A stretch of DNA of 64,000 nt from contig JAGPNK010000021.1 in NCBI GenBank assembly GCA_020746835.1, forward strand, positions 248,001 through 312,000, in the 5' to 3' direction. Shown here piece after piece: positions 11,641 to 22,691 of this stretch (its first letter is position 1; every line of letters starts with the position of its first letter). A program made the translations under genes and the position numbers. A model generated the notes under the pieces. That model made no database searches. It had not been told where the DNA came from and worked only from the letters and a program-made list of their open reading frames with translations. The DNA comes from Stachybotrys elegans. Taxonomy: Eukaryota; Ascomycota; Sordariomycetes; Hypocreales; Stachybotryaceae.

Positions 11641-13155
11641 CTAGTTATTAAATTTAAAACCCCCCGTCCTGTCCGCCCACAGACGGTCCGGGTCCATGAC
11701 ATCGCGCATCTCAGCGGCCAGCGCCCTTCTCTCCGGCTTCAACCTCCCCCACACATCCTGCCGGTAGTAGGCATCGTTGACGAAGAGGGGAAGATAGGCG
11801 TCGGGCGCCAGGCCCCTCGACTGAAAGTCGACGACGCGGTCCCGGATGCCGCCGTAAATCTTCTGCAGGGCGCTGTCGACGGTGTTTGTGCTGGACTTGG
11901 ACCAGTAGCTGATGTTGAGCTCTATGATGATGAGGTCGGCGTCGTCGTCGAAATCGTAGAGGTCGCCGCCCTTTTCGCGTGCGATCCGCGCCATGCTCCG
12001 AGGCATCGGCTGGAATGCGATGCTGCTCACAAGCCCTGCCTGGAGCTGCACGTCCCAGCTGATCTTTTTCCAGTGGGCGTAGACGCTCTGCAGCAGATCC
12101 AGGCTGGCCGTTGCGTTGCCGGGGTTGAGAGGGACCGTCTCGGTGGCTATCGTGTAGATGCTGCCCTTGAGGACAGCCCAGTTGTTGCCGCTCAGGAGGG
12201 CCGAATAGCTCTGTGTCTTGCAGGTGTTGAGGAATGGCTTGGCGGCGAGGAAGTCGTCAAAGACACCGGCAGGTGGCGTTGGGCCGTTATAGTAGAGAAA
12301 CATGATCCAATTGTTGATGATGCCGCTCGCCGACAGTTCGGCGGTCATGATGATGCCGGCCTTGGGGTCAGGGTAGTTGAGGGTGAACTTGTTGACGGCT
12401 GCCAGCAGGGCCTTGTTTGTGCCGTCTGCGGCATTGAAGAATAGACTGCCGCCCCAGACCTTTCCTTGGGGGTAGGCCCTGACAACAAACGCCGTGATGA
12501 TGCCGTAGTTGTTGCCGCCGCCTTTGAGGACGGTGAATAGGTCGGGATTTGATGCTTCGCTGACGGTGATGACGGTTGCATTGGCCAGCACCAGCTCATA
12601 CTCGACGACGCTGTTGGCCGCCCAGCCATATTCTGACGACATGAAACTGAGGCCGCCACCGAGCATGTAGCCGCCCACACCAACATTGCCTATGCGGCCG
12701 CCAACCACCGTATAGCCCGTGCCCTCCAGCTTCTTTCCGACCTCGTCCCAGCGATTGCCAGGGCCAATTCGGACCGTCTCGGCTTCTTTGTCGAGCTTCA
12801 CCTCGTTGAGCTTGAGTGTAGAAATTAGGGCACCGCCTTGGATGCTGGAGAAGTAGTTGTTGGGGTTATGGCCGCCCGACTTGATGGCAAAGTTCTCGGT
12901 CGTGTTGCGCAGCGTTTTCACCACGGAGACGACCTCATCGGTGGTGGCAGGAGTGACGATGCAGTCGGGCTTGAGGGAGCTGGCGCCTTTGGACCAGTAA
13001 TGCGACTGCTCCGTGTCGAATGCGCTCGTCAATGGCAGAAGCTGGGAGATTTTGTATATGGAGTTGAGTTCGTCGCAGACGATACTGCTTGCGCCCAGCT
13101 GGGAAAATAAAGCAAGCCCGAGCCATGCGGACTGAATATTGATGGAAAACATCAT
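11641..13155 (-). CDS. Secreted FAD-linked oxidoreductase (BBE/FAD_binding_4 family)
   Basis: Single exon, 504 residues, with an N-terminal secretion signal (hydrophobic to about residue 24). The PCMH-type FAD domain is clear: SGGHNPN carries the histidine that normally bonds covalently to FAD, and GNVGVGGYMLGGGLS plus GGGNNYGIIT are the flavin-binding glycine runs. The C-terminal berberine-bridge-like end is present (DAYYRQDVWGRLKPERRALA). The cysteine that gives bicovalent FAD in berberine bridge enzyme is replaced in RIGNVGVGG. Known relatives oxidise sugars, oligosaccharides or secondary metabolites. Next to arabinan and xylan enzymes a carbohydrate oxidase role is a reasonable guess. Confidence 0.85.
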   Translation of the reverse strand: MMFSINIQSAWLGLALFSQLGASSIVCDELNSIYKISQLLPLTSAFDTEQSHYWSKGASSLKPDCIVTPATTDEVVSVVKTLRNTTENFAIKSGGHNPNNYFSSIQGGALISTLKLNEVKLDKEAETVRIGPGNRWDEVGKKLEGTGYTVVGGRIGNVGVGGYMLGGGLSFMSSEYGWAANSVVEYELVLANATVITVSEASNPDLFTVLKGGGNNYGIITAFVVRAYPQGKVWGGSLFFNAADGTNKALLAAVNKFTLNYPDPKAGIIMTAELSASGIINNWIMFLYYNGPTPPAGVFDDFLAAKPFLNTCKTQSYSALLSGNNWAVLKGSIYTIATETVPLNPGNATASLDLLQSVYAHWKKISWDVQLQAGLVSSIAFQPMPRSMARIAREKGGDLYDFDDDADLIIIELNISYWSKSSTNTVDSALQKIYGGIRDRVVDFQSRGLAPDAYLPLFVNDAYYRQDVWGRLKPERRALAAEMRDVMDPDRLWADRTGGFKFNN

Positions 13156-13671
13156 GGTGTGAATGAGAGTGCTGATTGGAATGACAGGACTGGGAAATCA
13201 TGTTTGTTTATGTAGACACACAGCTCGTCCGTTGCTGCCACCTGAAGTTTGGTCATGGCATATTATGGCTTGAAATTACGAGAGTAGCAGCTGTTGTGTA
13301 AACAAGCCACACCGTCCCTGATCCACCACCACGAGTCAGGACGGCAGTAGATGGTGACAGCAGATTAGTAGCACGGGGCAGCCGGGCACCACGGCAGCAC
13401 TATCGACTTTGGCATTGAGCTATGGGCAGTTTCAGGTTAAAATAAGACGGGAGCGTTACGCTACGGGTGCTCCGTAACTTTCGCCGAACTTACTCCCTTC
13501 TACTTCCTGTGTAAGTAATTGTGTATCAACCGTCACTCCATACAGTGCCATTCTGAATAAAGCGTTCAGGAGGACAGGGCCGGCAACCATCTACGCGGTA
13601 GTGGAAGGAAATATTGTGACACTTTCAGTCTGCCTGGAATCCGTCCCTTGCCTACAGCATCGTGTCTGGAT
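13156..13671. promoter_or_regulatory. Intergenic between FAD oxidase and GH3 genes
   Basis: About 500 bp holding the promoter of the FAD-linked oxidase and the 3' end of the GH3 gene, both on the minus strand. No specific regulator site is claimed. Confidence 0.3.
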
Positions 13672-16515
13672 TTAGTCGATGGGCTGCGGAAAAAACTCAA
13701 TCGGAGCCACCGAACCCCCCAAGCGGACCTGCGCGGTAGCCTTCTCATCAAGATCGACCCAAAAGGTGAAATTACCAGGGTACAACAGTTTATTCCCGCC
13801 CCAGTCTACCCTCACCATGCGCTCAAACGTGACGGGGAGGACCAGGCTCCGCTGCTCCCCCGGCTCGATCCCATTCAGCCGTCGGTACGAGGCTATCGTC
13901 TTGAGCGGACGTGGCTCGGGCCCGGCGTTGGACCGCATGAAGAGCAGCACGACATAGTCCGACTTTACGGACCCGACGTTGGTCACGTTGACGGCAAACT
14001 CGAGGACGATGGAGCTGAGGACCTCGTTCCAGTCCGTGTCCCTGGCGTGGAAGCCGTGGCTTGCGAGGAGCTGGTCTGTCTCGAGGTCGATGGGAGGCGG
14101 TATGATCCTCTCCATGGTGACGTTGAAGTCGGTGTAGTGCAGGCCGTGGCCAAAAGGCACTGGCGCATCGCCCGTGTACCACATGTGGGTGCGGCCAAGG
14201 TAGTTGTTGCCTTCGGCTGGGCGGAGGTTCATGTCGGTTGGCGGGACTTGGTCGAAGTAGCTGGCTGGGTATTGCGTGACGGGAAGCCTCCCCGCCGGGG
14301 CCGCATCGCCAAAGATGATGTCGAGGATGGCCGTACCGCCAGATTGACCCGGGTAGCCGCTCCAGAGAATCGCCTTGACATTGTCGCTGGCCAGCCACGC
14401 CGTGTCATCAAGCTGACCGCCGCCGAACTGGACAATGATGATTGGTTTATCCAGCTCTACAAGCGCCCTGAGCAGCTGAATCTGCGGAACAGGCCAGTCA
14501 AGGGAAGTTCTATCGTTGTTTTCCCTCTCCATCGAATCATCAATCCCGCCCATAAACACCACCACGTCGGCGTCTTGGGCGGCACGGATGGCAGCGTCAA
14601 AGGAGCAGTCGGTCCCATTGACACGTGAACCGAGGTGGAAGCTAAAGTTTAGCTGACGCTCCGCAGCGGCTGCATGCGGCGTGATAACATAGGGCGCGGG
14701 ACCTGAATAGATGCCCTGCATCTGGGCTGTGGCGTTGACGCCTGGTCCAACAAAGGCATACACAGTTTCCTTGGCAGCATCCAGAGGGAGGAAATCGTCG
14801 TTTTTAATCAATACGGATCCAGCCACCGCGGCATCGTACGCCAGCTGCTGGGCTTCGGGCGTGTTGACAGCCTCCCAGCCGAGAGACCGCAGGGGCTGTT
14901 GGTCGGCCGGGTCAAAGATGCCGAGGGAAACCAGAGAGCCCCAGAGCCTCACGAGGGCGGTATCGAGCTCACCTTCCGTGACGAGCCCCTGCTCGTAGGC
15001 TGCGGTGATGGAGTCTGCGCCAGGGCCGGCGTTGCACTGCAGATCGGTGCCCGCCTTGAGCGCGACCGCTGCGGCCTCGGCGTCCGTCTCAACGTAGTGG
15101 TGGTCGTCGTGTATGTTGCGGATGGCATCGCAGTCGCTGGTGACAAAGTTGGTGTAGTTGGTCCAGGCCCAGTGTCCTCGGAGCACGTCGTTGAGGAGGA
15201 AGCGGTTGGCGCAGAGGGGATGCCCATTCACAGCGTTATAGCTGCACATGAACGAGCCGACATTCAGGTCAACAGCACAGGTCTTGAAGGGCGCGAGGTA
15301 GTACTCGTTGAGCTCCTGCAGGGTGATGGGGGCGTCGAAGTTGTGGCGCGTGTCCAAGCCCCAGGCTTCGAAATCGTTGGCGGCGTAATGCTTACATGTT
15401 GCAATCGTCTTCTTGTAGCCAGTGGACTTGTCTTCGAGACCCGAGAGGATAGCAGCGGCGTAGCCTTGGGCGTGGAAGGGGTCCTCGCCGGGCGTCTCCA
15501 TGCCACGGCCCCAGCGGGGATCTCGAAAGGTATTGACGTTGGGGGTCTATAACGTCAGTCGTGCCGCGTGGATGAGGGGTAACCTACATAGAGCGTGATG
15601 CCGCTGCGGCCTGCGTTGTGAAAGGCACGCACTTCGGTGGCGATGGTCTGCCCGATCCTCTCCACCATGTCGTCGTCAAAGGCGGACGCGACGACAATGG
15701 GCTGCGGAAAGGACGTGGAGTAGCTAAACTCGCCCTCGTCGGCGAATCTGGACCCCGGGGAGTCGGCCAGGCCGTGCAGCGCCTCATTCCACCACTCGTA
15801 GGGCCGGAGGCCGAGCCGGGGCACGCCGGGGGCCGTGTTGACGTAGTTGTTGAGCTTCTCGGTGAGGTTGAAGAGGGAGATGAGGGCATGGGCGCGCAAG
15901 TGGTGCGGCAGAGACGTGTCGCAGACGGCGTTGGAGCAGAGGGGATCCGTGGTGCAGTCGGGGAAGAGGGGGAGGTCGGGGCGGTCGTCTACGTTGACAA
16001 TCTCCCAGATGTTGACCCTAGTCAGGTTAATCTCAGCTTCACGTATCAGGCGGCTTGACTACCTCTCGGATTGACCGCATGTAGCTGATGAGTCGCCGGG
16101 GCAGACCATGTCGCACTCAGATTCATCTACCTGGCGCGCGTCGGAAGCAATCTCTCCCCCGCACAAGCATTGCCTAACGGTGTAAGCATTCTCTTGTTGT
16201 TGTATTTTAGAAGAACGGGAATTGAACTGACCTGCCAAACTCGACGCCGGCATATTTGTAACCCAACCGGCCGCACAGGTCGCTGCACACGTCGACCGAG
16301 TTCTCGCGGATCAGGACGAAGCTGTCGGCGAGGGCCCTGTCGCGGCTCGTGTCGGTGTAGCAGCCAATGTAGGACAGGTTGGCGGCAAAGGAGGGCGCGG
16401 GCTGGCAAGCCGCTGGGTGGAGGGCGGCGGCGAGGGGGAACTGGCTCATGGTGAGGAGGCCGGGGAGGGCTGTGAGGATGCCCGGGAGGGTTGTGAGGAG
16501 AGAAGAGGAATGCAT
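13672..16515 (-). CDS. GH3 beta-xylosidase with N-terminal WSC domain
   Basis: Four exons (16515-16232, 16173-16063, 16017-15588, 15546-13672) add to exactly 900 codons (899 residues). The introns are 58, 45 and 41 nt. A signal peptide (MHSSSLLTTLPGILTALPGL) is followed by a Cys-rich WSC domain at about residues 49-132 (YIGCYTDTSRDRALADSF, QCLCGGEIAS). Then comes a complete GH3: LRPYEWWNEALHG, DPRWGRGMETPGEDP, and VTSDCDAIRNI, in which Asp413 is the expected nucleophile. The C-terminal GH3 domain and an Fn3-like end (VNVTNVGSVKSDYVVLLFM) are present. The enzyme should release xylose or arabinose from short oligosaccharides outside the cell. WSC domains bind glucans or wall polysaccharides; this pairing is unusual. 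Confidence 0.9.
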
Positions 16516-16846
16516 CGTGCGAGCCGGCCAGAACTCCTCCGAGGTCGCTTGGCAGGCATGGGATGGATCTAGTGCGGGCACTGGAATCCTTATAGCCTCG
16601 TCCCACCGCCCTGCAGATGCATCAAGAGCCGTCCGCTGATTTACCCGGATGCTTATCTTGAGCCAAGAGACTGGCAGATTGATTCTAGCCTAAAGGTGGG
16701 CGGCGATCCATGCAGCTGTCTGCTGCGATGCAACGTACTGCTGCACATGTGCGGGTATAACATCACGAGCTCACTTCAAACATTGGTTCACCGGGGATAA
16801 TTGTGGCACCGTGATTGCGTTGAATTTCAAACATGACCTAGACTAT

Positions 16847-17784
16847 TTATGGCAGACATGTCAATATATCCTTGAGCTTGTCCAGCACAATGGCCTGGCG
16901 CTCGGCATCAACAGTCGTCTTGTCGGCGGCGTCGCCCACGCTGATGGACGCAAAGCACCCGTCGGTCTGGAAGACCTTGAGCTCGGTCGGGAGGCGCTCG
17001 CTGCCGCACCACGCGACATCGGGCGCAGAGAAGAGGCCGGGGTTGATGCGGCTCAGCACCCACTTGACGCTGCTGGCGTCGCAGTCGGCGCTGGCCTTGG
17101 GCAGGTTGACGTTGAGGAAGACGTCGTCGGGCAGGTAGGGCTTGCCCGACGCAATGACCTTGTTGGTCAGCGTCGTCGCGAGCTCGGCGTAGACGAGGCT
17201 CTCGGGCGGGACAGGGCTCGTGTCCCACCGGTGGCGGGTGCCCTCGTCGGTCGAGAAGGCAATGGAAGGGATGCCGGCCTCGTGAGCGGCGTACGCGGCG
17301 GCGCCGACGGTGCCGGAGAAGGGGACCTGGACCCAGATGTTGGTGCCGACGTTGGGCCCGGCGACGGCCAGCTCGGGCGCCTCGCCGTCCCACAGCGCGG
17401 GCCCGAAGCGCTCGATGCCGAAGCGCATGGACGTGACGGGGAAAGAATTGACCCAGTTCAGCTCCGGGCGCGTCGCATTGCTGCCGAAGGCGCCGCTGTT
17501 TGGCGGGCAGCTGTCGTACTCGCACGCGTCGCGGCGATCCTTGGGCTCAGCATCGAGGGAGCCTGCAATGCGTTAGTCGGCGGCGATGGATGCGCCATGT
17601 TACACAACTCACTAGTGCCTGACTTGTTCTCCGCAGGGGCCGAGACGACGGCCTCATGGCCCGTCGCCTGCAGCGCGTCGTTGAAGGAGCGGAGGAAGAG
17701 CTCGGCCCATCCGTCGTCGTTGGACTGGACGATGCGGATGGCCTGCGCGGTGCAGGCAAGGAGGGGGAGACACGAGACCTTCAT
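16847..17784 (-). CDS. SurE-like secreted acid phosphatase / nucleotidase
   Basis: Two exons, 17784-17613 and 17562-16847 (50 nt intron, GTGAGT donor), give 296 codons (295 residues). A short signal peptide (MKVSCLPLLACTAQA) precedes IRIVQSNDDGWAELFLRSF, the SurE N-terminal motif whose paired aspartates bind the metal. Later motifs are GPNVGTNIW and AAYAAHEAGIPSIAFS, matching the SurE core. Fungal members with signal peptides are acid phosphatases or 5'/3'-nucleotidases. Several cysteines suggest an extracellular disulfide-bonded protein. It sits between GH3 and GH43 genes on the same strand, which suggests shared secretion and perhaps shared induction, but no direct role in polysaccharide breakdown. 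Confidence 0.85.
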
Positions 17785-18019
17785 GATGAGCTGGGGAATG
17801 AATAATGAGCTGGTAGAATGAAGGGTAGAGAGGCTGCATAAGACGGGCGTGGTATAATTTATAATTAATACATGCCTCCTCCACCGGCATCACCGAAGCA
17901 AAGCCACTTATGCAGTGGAGGCCATTCGGGGGTCAAAGCGATGGGATCGGCACTTCCCGCCCACTAGCAACGATAGACAATAGAACTAGGGACTGGCTAT
18001 TGAGCATCTTTCAATGCAT

Positions 18020-19441
18020 CTACTCCGCAAAAAAGGTTGCTGCTGCTTCGTCCCCCTCCGCCACCGCACCCACAACCAAAACACCATCCTCGACCTGGAC
18101 ATAGTCGCTGCCAATGCGGAACGACACGCCCTCGGCGCTCGAGAGTCCCGCCTCCTGCACGAAGCTCGCGTCGGCGGCAATGCTCGCGTCGTTGGCCGCC
18201 AGCACGACCTGCGCCCCGAGGCGCCGCAGGTACCGGCCCGGCAGGTTGGTCGACTCGAGGCTGACGGTGCCGTCGCCGCTCAAGCCCGGCGTGACGACCC
18301 GGAACTGCGTCTCGGCCAGCGCCGGGGGGTCCCGCTGCGCGACGGCCGGGGAGCCCTGCAGGTGGCGCACGTAGAGCGTCTCGTCGGCGGCGCTGCGCAG
18401 GCGGATGGGCGTCCAGCCGTCGGGGATGGGGATGCCAAAGTCGGGCGTGCCGTCGGACCGCCAGTACAGCTTCTGCACGCGCGTGCGGCGGTTGGGGTCG
18501 TACAGCGGCTCGCCGGCAATGTCGCGGTAGCTGCGCCCGTGGTAGACAAACACGTCGCTCAGCCCGTCCTCGGACACGGTGAAGGAGCTGTGGCCCGGCC
18601 CCCAGTTGCTCGTCTCGGCGCTGCTCGCAAAGACGGGCTGCTGCGACTTGGCCCACGACGACGGGTCCATCAGGTCCGCCGTCTCCGAGGCCGTCAGCAG
18701 GCCCAGGCAGTAGTTGTGGTCCGTCGCGCTGGCCGAGTACGTCAGGAAGATGGTGCCGTTGCGCTTGATGACGTAGGCGCCCTCGTTGACATTGTGCCCG
18801 ATGCGCTCCCAGGGGAGGTCCGGGTACGTGATGGCCACGGCCGGCAGCCGCACCTCCCACGGGCTGGCCATAGGCGCGATGAGCAGCGCCGTGTTGCTGT
18901 CGCCCCAGTTGGGGTCGTTCTGCGCCCACACCAGGTACCGCACGCCGTTGGCCACAAACGTCGTGGCGTCGAGCGAGAAGGTGTCCCAGTTGGTCGTGAT
19001 GAGGCCCTTCTCGACCCAGGTGGCCTCGAGCGGGTTGTCGCCCGTGCCCTCGAGCACAAAGGGCCGGATGCGCCACCGGTCGTCATCGCCCACGGCCACG
19101 TAGATGTACCACTTGCCGTCGATCTGGTGCAGCTCGGGCGCCCAGATGAAGCCGGCGCCCACGCCCGACGGCTTGCGCTGGAACACGACGACCTCGTCGG
19201 CGTCCTCGAGCCCCTGGATCGTCTGGGACCGGCGCAGGATCACCTGGTCGTAGTCGGGCACGCTGGCGGTAAAGTAGTACCAGCCGTCGGTGTGCTTGAC
19301 AATGTGCGGATCGGCTCTCTGCAGGATGATGGAGTTGTTGTAGGTGAGAGGAGGAGAGCGCACCGAGCCGACAGACTCGTAGCTGGGCGACGACGCCACA
19401 AGGGGGATGCCCAGGAGGGCGACGAAGAATGATTTGAGCAT
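18020..19441 (-). CDS. GH43 exo-arabinofuranosidase with C-terminal CBM42/AbfB-like domain
   Basis: Single exon; the preferred start is the Met at 19441 (MLKSFFVALLGIPLVASS, signal peptide), with another Met six codons upstream at 19459. The GH43 five-bladed propeller is signalled by RADPHIVKHTDGWYYFTAS with its catalytic Asp, IWAPELHQIDGKWYIYVA and WGPGHSSF. DPHIVKHTDGWYY is reminiscent of subfamily 26 exo-1,5-alpha-L-arabinofuranosidases. The last ~130 residues (PIRLRSAADETLYVRHL to the end) have the trefoil look of an arabinose-binding AbfB/CBM42 module, an arrangement known from Streptomyces Araf43A. Expected to release arabinose from arabinan. The subfamily assignment is by recall. Confidence 0.85.
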   Translation of the reverse strand: MLKSFFVALLGIPLVASSPSYESVGSVRSPPLTYNNSIILQRADPHIVKHTDGWYYFTASVPDYDQVILRRSQTIQGLEDADEVVVFQRKPSGVGAGFIWAPELHQIDGKWYIYVAVGDDDRWRIRPFVLEGTGDNPLEATWVEKGLITTNWDTFSLDATTFVANGVRYLVWAQNDPNWGDSNTALLIAPMASPWEVRLPAVAITYPDLPWERIGHNVNEGAYVIKRNGTIFLTYSASATDHNYCLGLLTASETADLMDPSSWAKSQQPVFASSAETSNWGPGHSSFTVSEDGLSDVFVYHGRSYRDIAGEPLYDPNRRTRVQKLYWRSDGTPDFGIPIPDGWTPIRLRSAADETLYVRHLQGSPAVAQRDPPALAETQFRVVTPGLSGDGTVSLESTNLPGRYLRRLGAQVVLAANDASIAADASFVQEAGLSSAEGVSFRIGSDYVQVEDGVLVVGAVAEGDEAAATFFAE

Positions 19442-19746
19442 CTCGGCAATCTTGAGCAACTACATTCATGCCCTCCTCTGCCACTTACACCATCCTTAAA
19501 TACCCTAAATATCTACCGGGAGGGACGTCATGCGTCGGTCGAATTGGCCCGGAATCTGGGGTAACTGTGGGGGACGAATTACGCGTCGATGCGCACCACT
19601 CACGATGCTCCTCGACGCGAGGCCTTTCCCAATGCAGGAGTTTCTAGCCAACTTGGCATTATTCAACGGCCGAGGTATGACCTTCCTATTCACGTAATAT
19701 CATTAACGACATACTTGATATTGTGCCTCGGCAGAAAGACATTCAT

Positions 19747-21834
19747 CTACAGACACTGGCTATACCACTCGTTGCTGAACTGGCACGTGCTGCCCGACTC
19801 GCACACCTTGCACCCCGTGAAGCCGCTTCCTCCGCACTGCTCGTACCGCTTGGCCGTGCAGCCATTGCCGGGGCTGGTGGAACTCGGCAGCGCGCTCGAC
19901 AAGGTTGTTGGGCTTGGCGGCGACGCCGTCGAGCTCGGGGGCGGCGGCGACGGAATGGTCCCCGAGTAGGCCCAGTACGTGACGTAGTTGAAGCTGGCGC
20001 CGCCGTCGTACCACGGCACGAGGCTGATGCTCTGCCCGTTGGCCGTGCCCGTAAACGCCAGGCTCGTCGTGCTCGTCCGCCGCAGCGTGCCGAGCTGCAT
20101 CGTCGGCGCCGCGCTGACGCCGCTGCTGCCGTAGTTGCCAATCAGCACCACGGGGCCGTACCCAATCGCCGCAATGTTCCTGTTGTCGTTGGCCGGGATG
20201 AGGTAGAAGCCCAGGGGCAGCCGCACCGTGACGGTGTCGCCCGCCGCCCAGGCCCGGGAGATGCGGGCGTAGGAGCCCGGCGCCGCCGCCACGCTCTGCC
20301 GGACGCCGTTGACGGCAATCTCGGCGTTGGACGTCCACGTCGGGATCCGCAGCCTGAGGTCAAACGTCGCGGCGCCGCTCACCGTCAGCGTGACCGTGTC
20401 CGTGACGGGGACCTGGCCCGACTGCCGGACGCGCACGTTCTTCTGGGACCAGCTGAGCGTCGACGGCACGTACAGGTTGACAAAGAGCGACGTGTCGTCG
20501 TAGCCGTAGATGGCGTCCATGAGTCGCGTGTTCTGCTCCACGCCCGAGCCCTGGCAGCACCAGAAGGAGTCGTAGTCGGTGCTCCACGTCCCTCCTCCCC
20601 ACACGGGGCCGACGCCCTTCCTGCCCCCCGGGTTGAGGGGGAGAAGTAGGTGACGTGGCCGTGCGAGCTGCCGGGGTCCTGCGCGCCGAGGATGTGGTTG
20701 GTCACGGCGCGCTCGTAAAAGTCCATGTAGCTCGTCGACGGGCTCATGGTCCAGAGCTCCTTTGTCAGCTTGAGCATGTTGTACGTGTTGCAGTGCTCGG
20801 CCGTGTCTTTGGTCAGGTAGTTGGAGATCTCGTTGGGCGGGCGAAAGTGCTCGTTCTGGCTGTTGCCGCCGATGGCGTACGTGTGGGCATTGACGACCAT
20901 GTTCCACGCGTTCCTCGCAATGTCCTGGTACCGCTGCGTGCCCGTCGCCTTGTACTCGCGCGCCGCGCCCACCCACTTGGGGATGTTGGTATTGGCGTGG
21001 TTGCCGTTGAGCCGGTCGTTGTTGGAGGCCAGCCAGCTGTTGGTCGACTCTTGGTCAAACCGCCTGGCCACGGTGATCCACTTTGCGTCGCCCGTCTGCC
21101 GGTATATCTCAGCCAGCACGTCCTGCATGCCGCCGTACTCAACGCCCAGTATCGTCTGCATCTGCTGGTAGCTGAGCCTGGCCGTGCGGTTGTCGACCCA
21201 GCTCGCCATGGAGAGGAGGACGTTCTTGGCGTTCTGGTCGCCAATGTTCCTCCACACGTCGAGGAGCCCGGCCATGGTCTTGTGGAGGGCGTAGTACACG
21301 ACGGTGCTGCTGCGGCCGGCCTCGAGGTCGTTAAAGTTGGACTCGGGGAACCCGCTCAGGTACCCGGCCGCGAAGCCCGCCGCCCCGTTGTTGTTCTGGC
21401 ACTTTTGCAGCTCGGCGACAAACGACGTGGCCCGGTTGCGGCACTCGGCGTCCTTGAGCGAGGCCCAGCACTGCGACCAGGCGCTGAGGAAGTGGCCCTG
21501 CATGTGCGTTCGAAAGGGGAAGTCTGGGGCGTCCCACCCTCCATTGCGCGAGGCCCCTTGGGTGGATAGCCTGTGGTTGGACCGGAAGTTGTAAAGAAGG
21601 CGGTTGAGGTCGACCGACTTGAGGTAGTTCAGCGTGCGATTCTAAACCAGTGTTAGCAGCTTAGGGTGGGAGTATGGGGGAAGGGCTTGCCTGATTCTGC
21701 TGGAACCGGCTGTCGTCGAGAACAACTTGGCTAATATCAAAAGTGTGCGCCGTGACGCCATAGTCGGCTGAGACAGGGGGTGAGGCCTGTCCAGCCACCA
21801 GAGTCAAGGCTGCAGCAATGGCGAATAGCTTCAT
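19747..21834 (-). pseudogene. GH127 beta-L-arabinofuranosidase with CBM1, apparent one-base frameshift
   Basis: Exon 1 is 21834-21691 (MKLFAIAAALTLVAGQASPP, signal peptide). Exon 2 is 21641-19747, after a 49 nt intron with a GC donor (CAG|GCAAGC). The first part matches GH127/DUF1680 (FRTHMQGHFLSAWSQCWA, EYGGMQDVLAEIYRQTGD, AEHCNTYNMLKLTKELW with a metal-ligand Cys). At 20639-20646 the frame shifts: the coding strand has a run of five C where six would be needed to continue into LNPGGRKGVGPVWGGGTW and SFWCCQGSGVEQNTRLMDAI. With one base restored the exons sum to 680 codons. The C-terminus is a Pro/Ser linker and a CBM1 (CTAKRYEQCGGSGFTGCK). Either a sequencing error in a homopolymer or a fresh null allele. 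Confidence 0.85.
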
Positions 21835-22691
21835 GTTGACAATCAGGTCGACACCAATGACGATTGAGAAATGCTTCATCATTCCGCCAAGAATACACAT
21901 CATTATATAGACACATCTTTCCCCGCTGGCCATACATTATTGGAGCGATTGATTCAGTCGCCAAACGTGCTTTATAAATCTTCCGTCGGTTGATTCTGCT
22001 CTTGCTGAGTCGGAGCCAATAGTCTGGATGGGGATAGGTGGATAATTGACGATTCAACACAGAAGAGACAAACGGAACTAGTTGTCCCTGTTCCGTGCCG
22101 ACGATAATTCACCCGGTCTAGCTGTCAGATGACACCGCCATACCGAACATGACTCGTGTATGTTGCTCAGTTCAGCAGTCAAACTGTGGGCACAAGTGTC
22201 TGTTGCTCGGAAGCCCTGTTCCGAATATCGAATATGAATCAGCGTATACAGAGGACGAGGTAAGCGACAACCATTCAACAACGAGCAATTGTCGTTTGCA
22301 ACGAGTTGGGGGGGGGGGGGTATTAGTGTAAGCGATGGAATGTGCCATGCTTTTGACAAATGTTTGTACATTTCCCATATTCAGGGGACTTGTTTGCGTA
22401 ATGCTGATATTTCCATGAAAATAGGAGCACGGAATTTGTTTCGACTTGAATCATAAATGGCATCTATTCATTGAGTCCTGGTTGACGTGATGGTCGCAAG
22501 TTCAAAGACGTCCGGATGAAAGGATTCAGGGCTCAAGTTTACAATGTCAATTATCGCTTAGTCAGTTGCCGAGGTCATTATTTGCCATACGTTTCGTCAT
22601 CGCATCCCTCACGTCATCTCTACCGCCACGGCCGAGCAGAACGAAAGCATCATCACGCTGAAACTATTCAGGACCTATTCAAGCCGCAACC
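21835..22691. other. Divergent promoter region between GH127 and HAD genes
   Basis: About 860 bp serving as upstream region for both the leftward GH127 gene and the rightward HAD hydrolase. It contains a poly-G run of about 12 bases near 22307-22320. No gene seen. Confidence 0.35.

Noticed and set aside
13648..15552. Long plus-strand frames opposite the GH3 gene
   Set aside because: They are antisense shadows of a conserved GC-rich coding sequence and have no recognisable domains.
20600..20650. A small intron explaining the GH127 frame change
   Set aside because: The only GT...AG pair nearby is about 34 nt and would remove conserved YFSPLNPGG residues.
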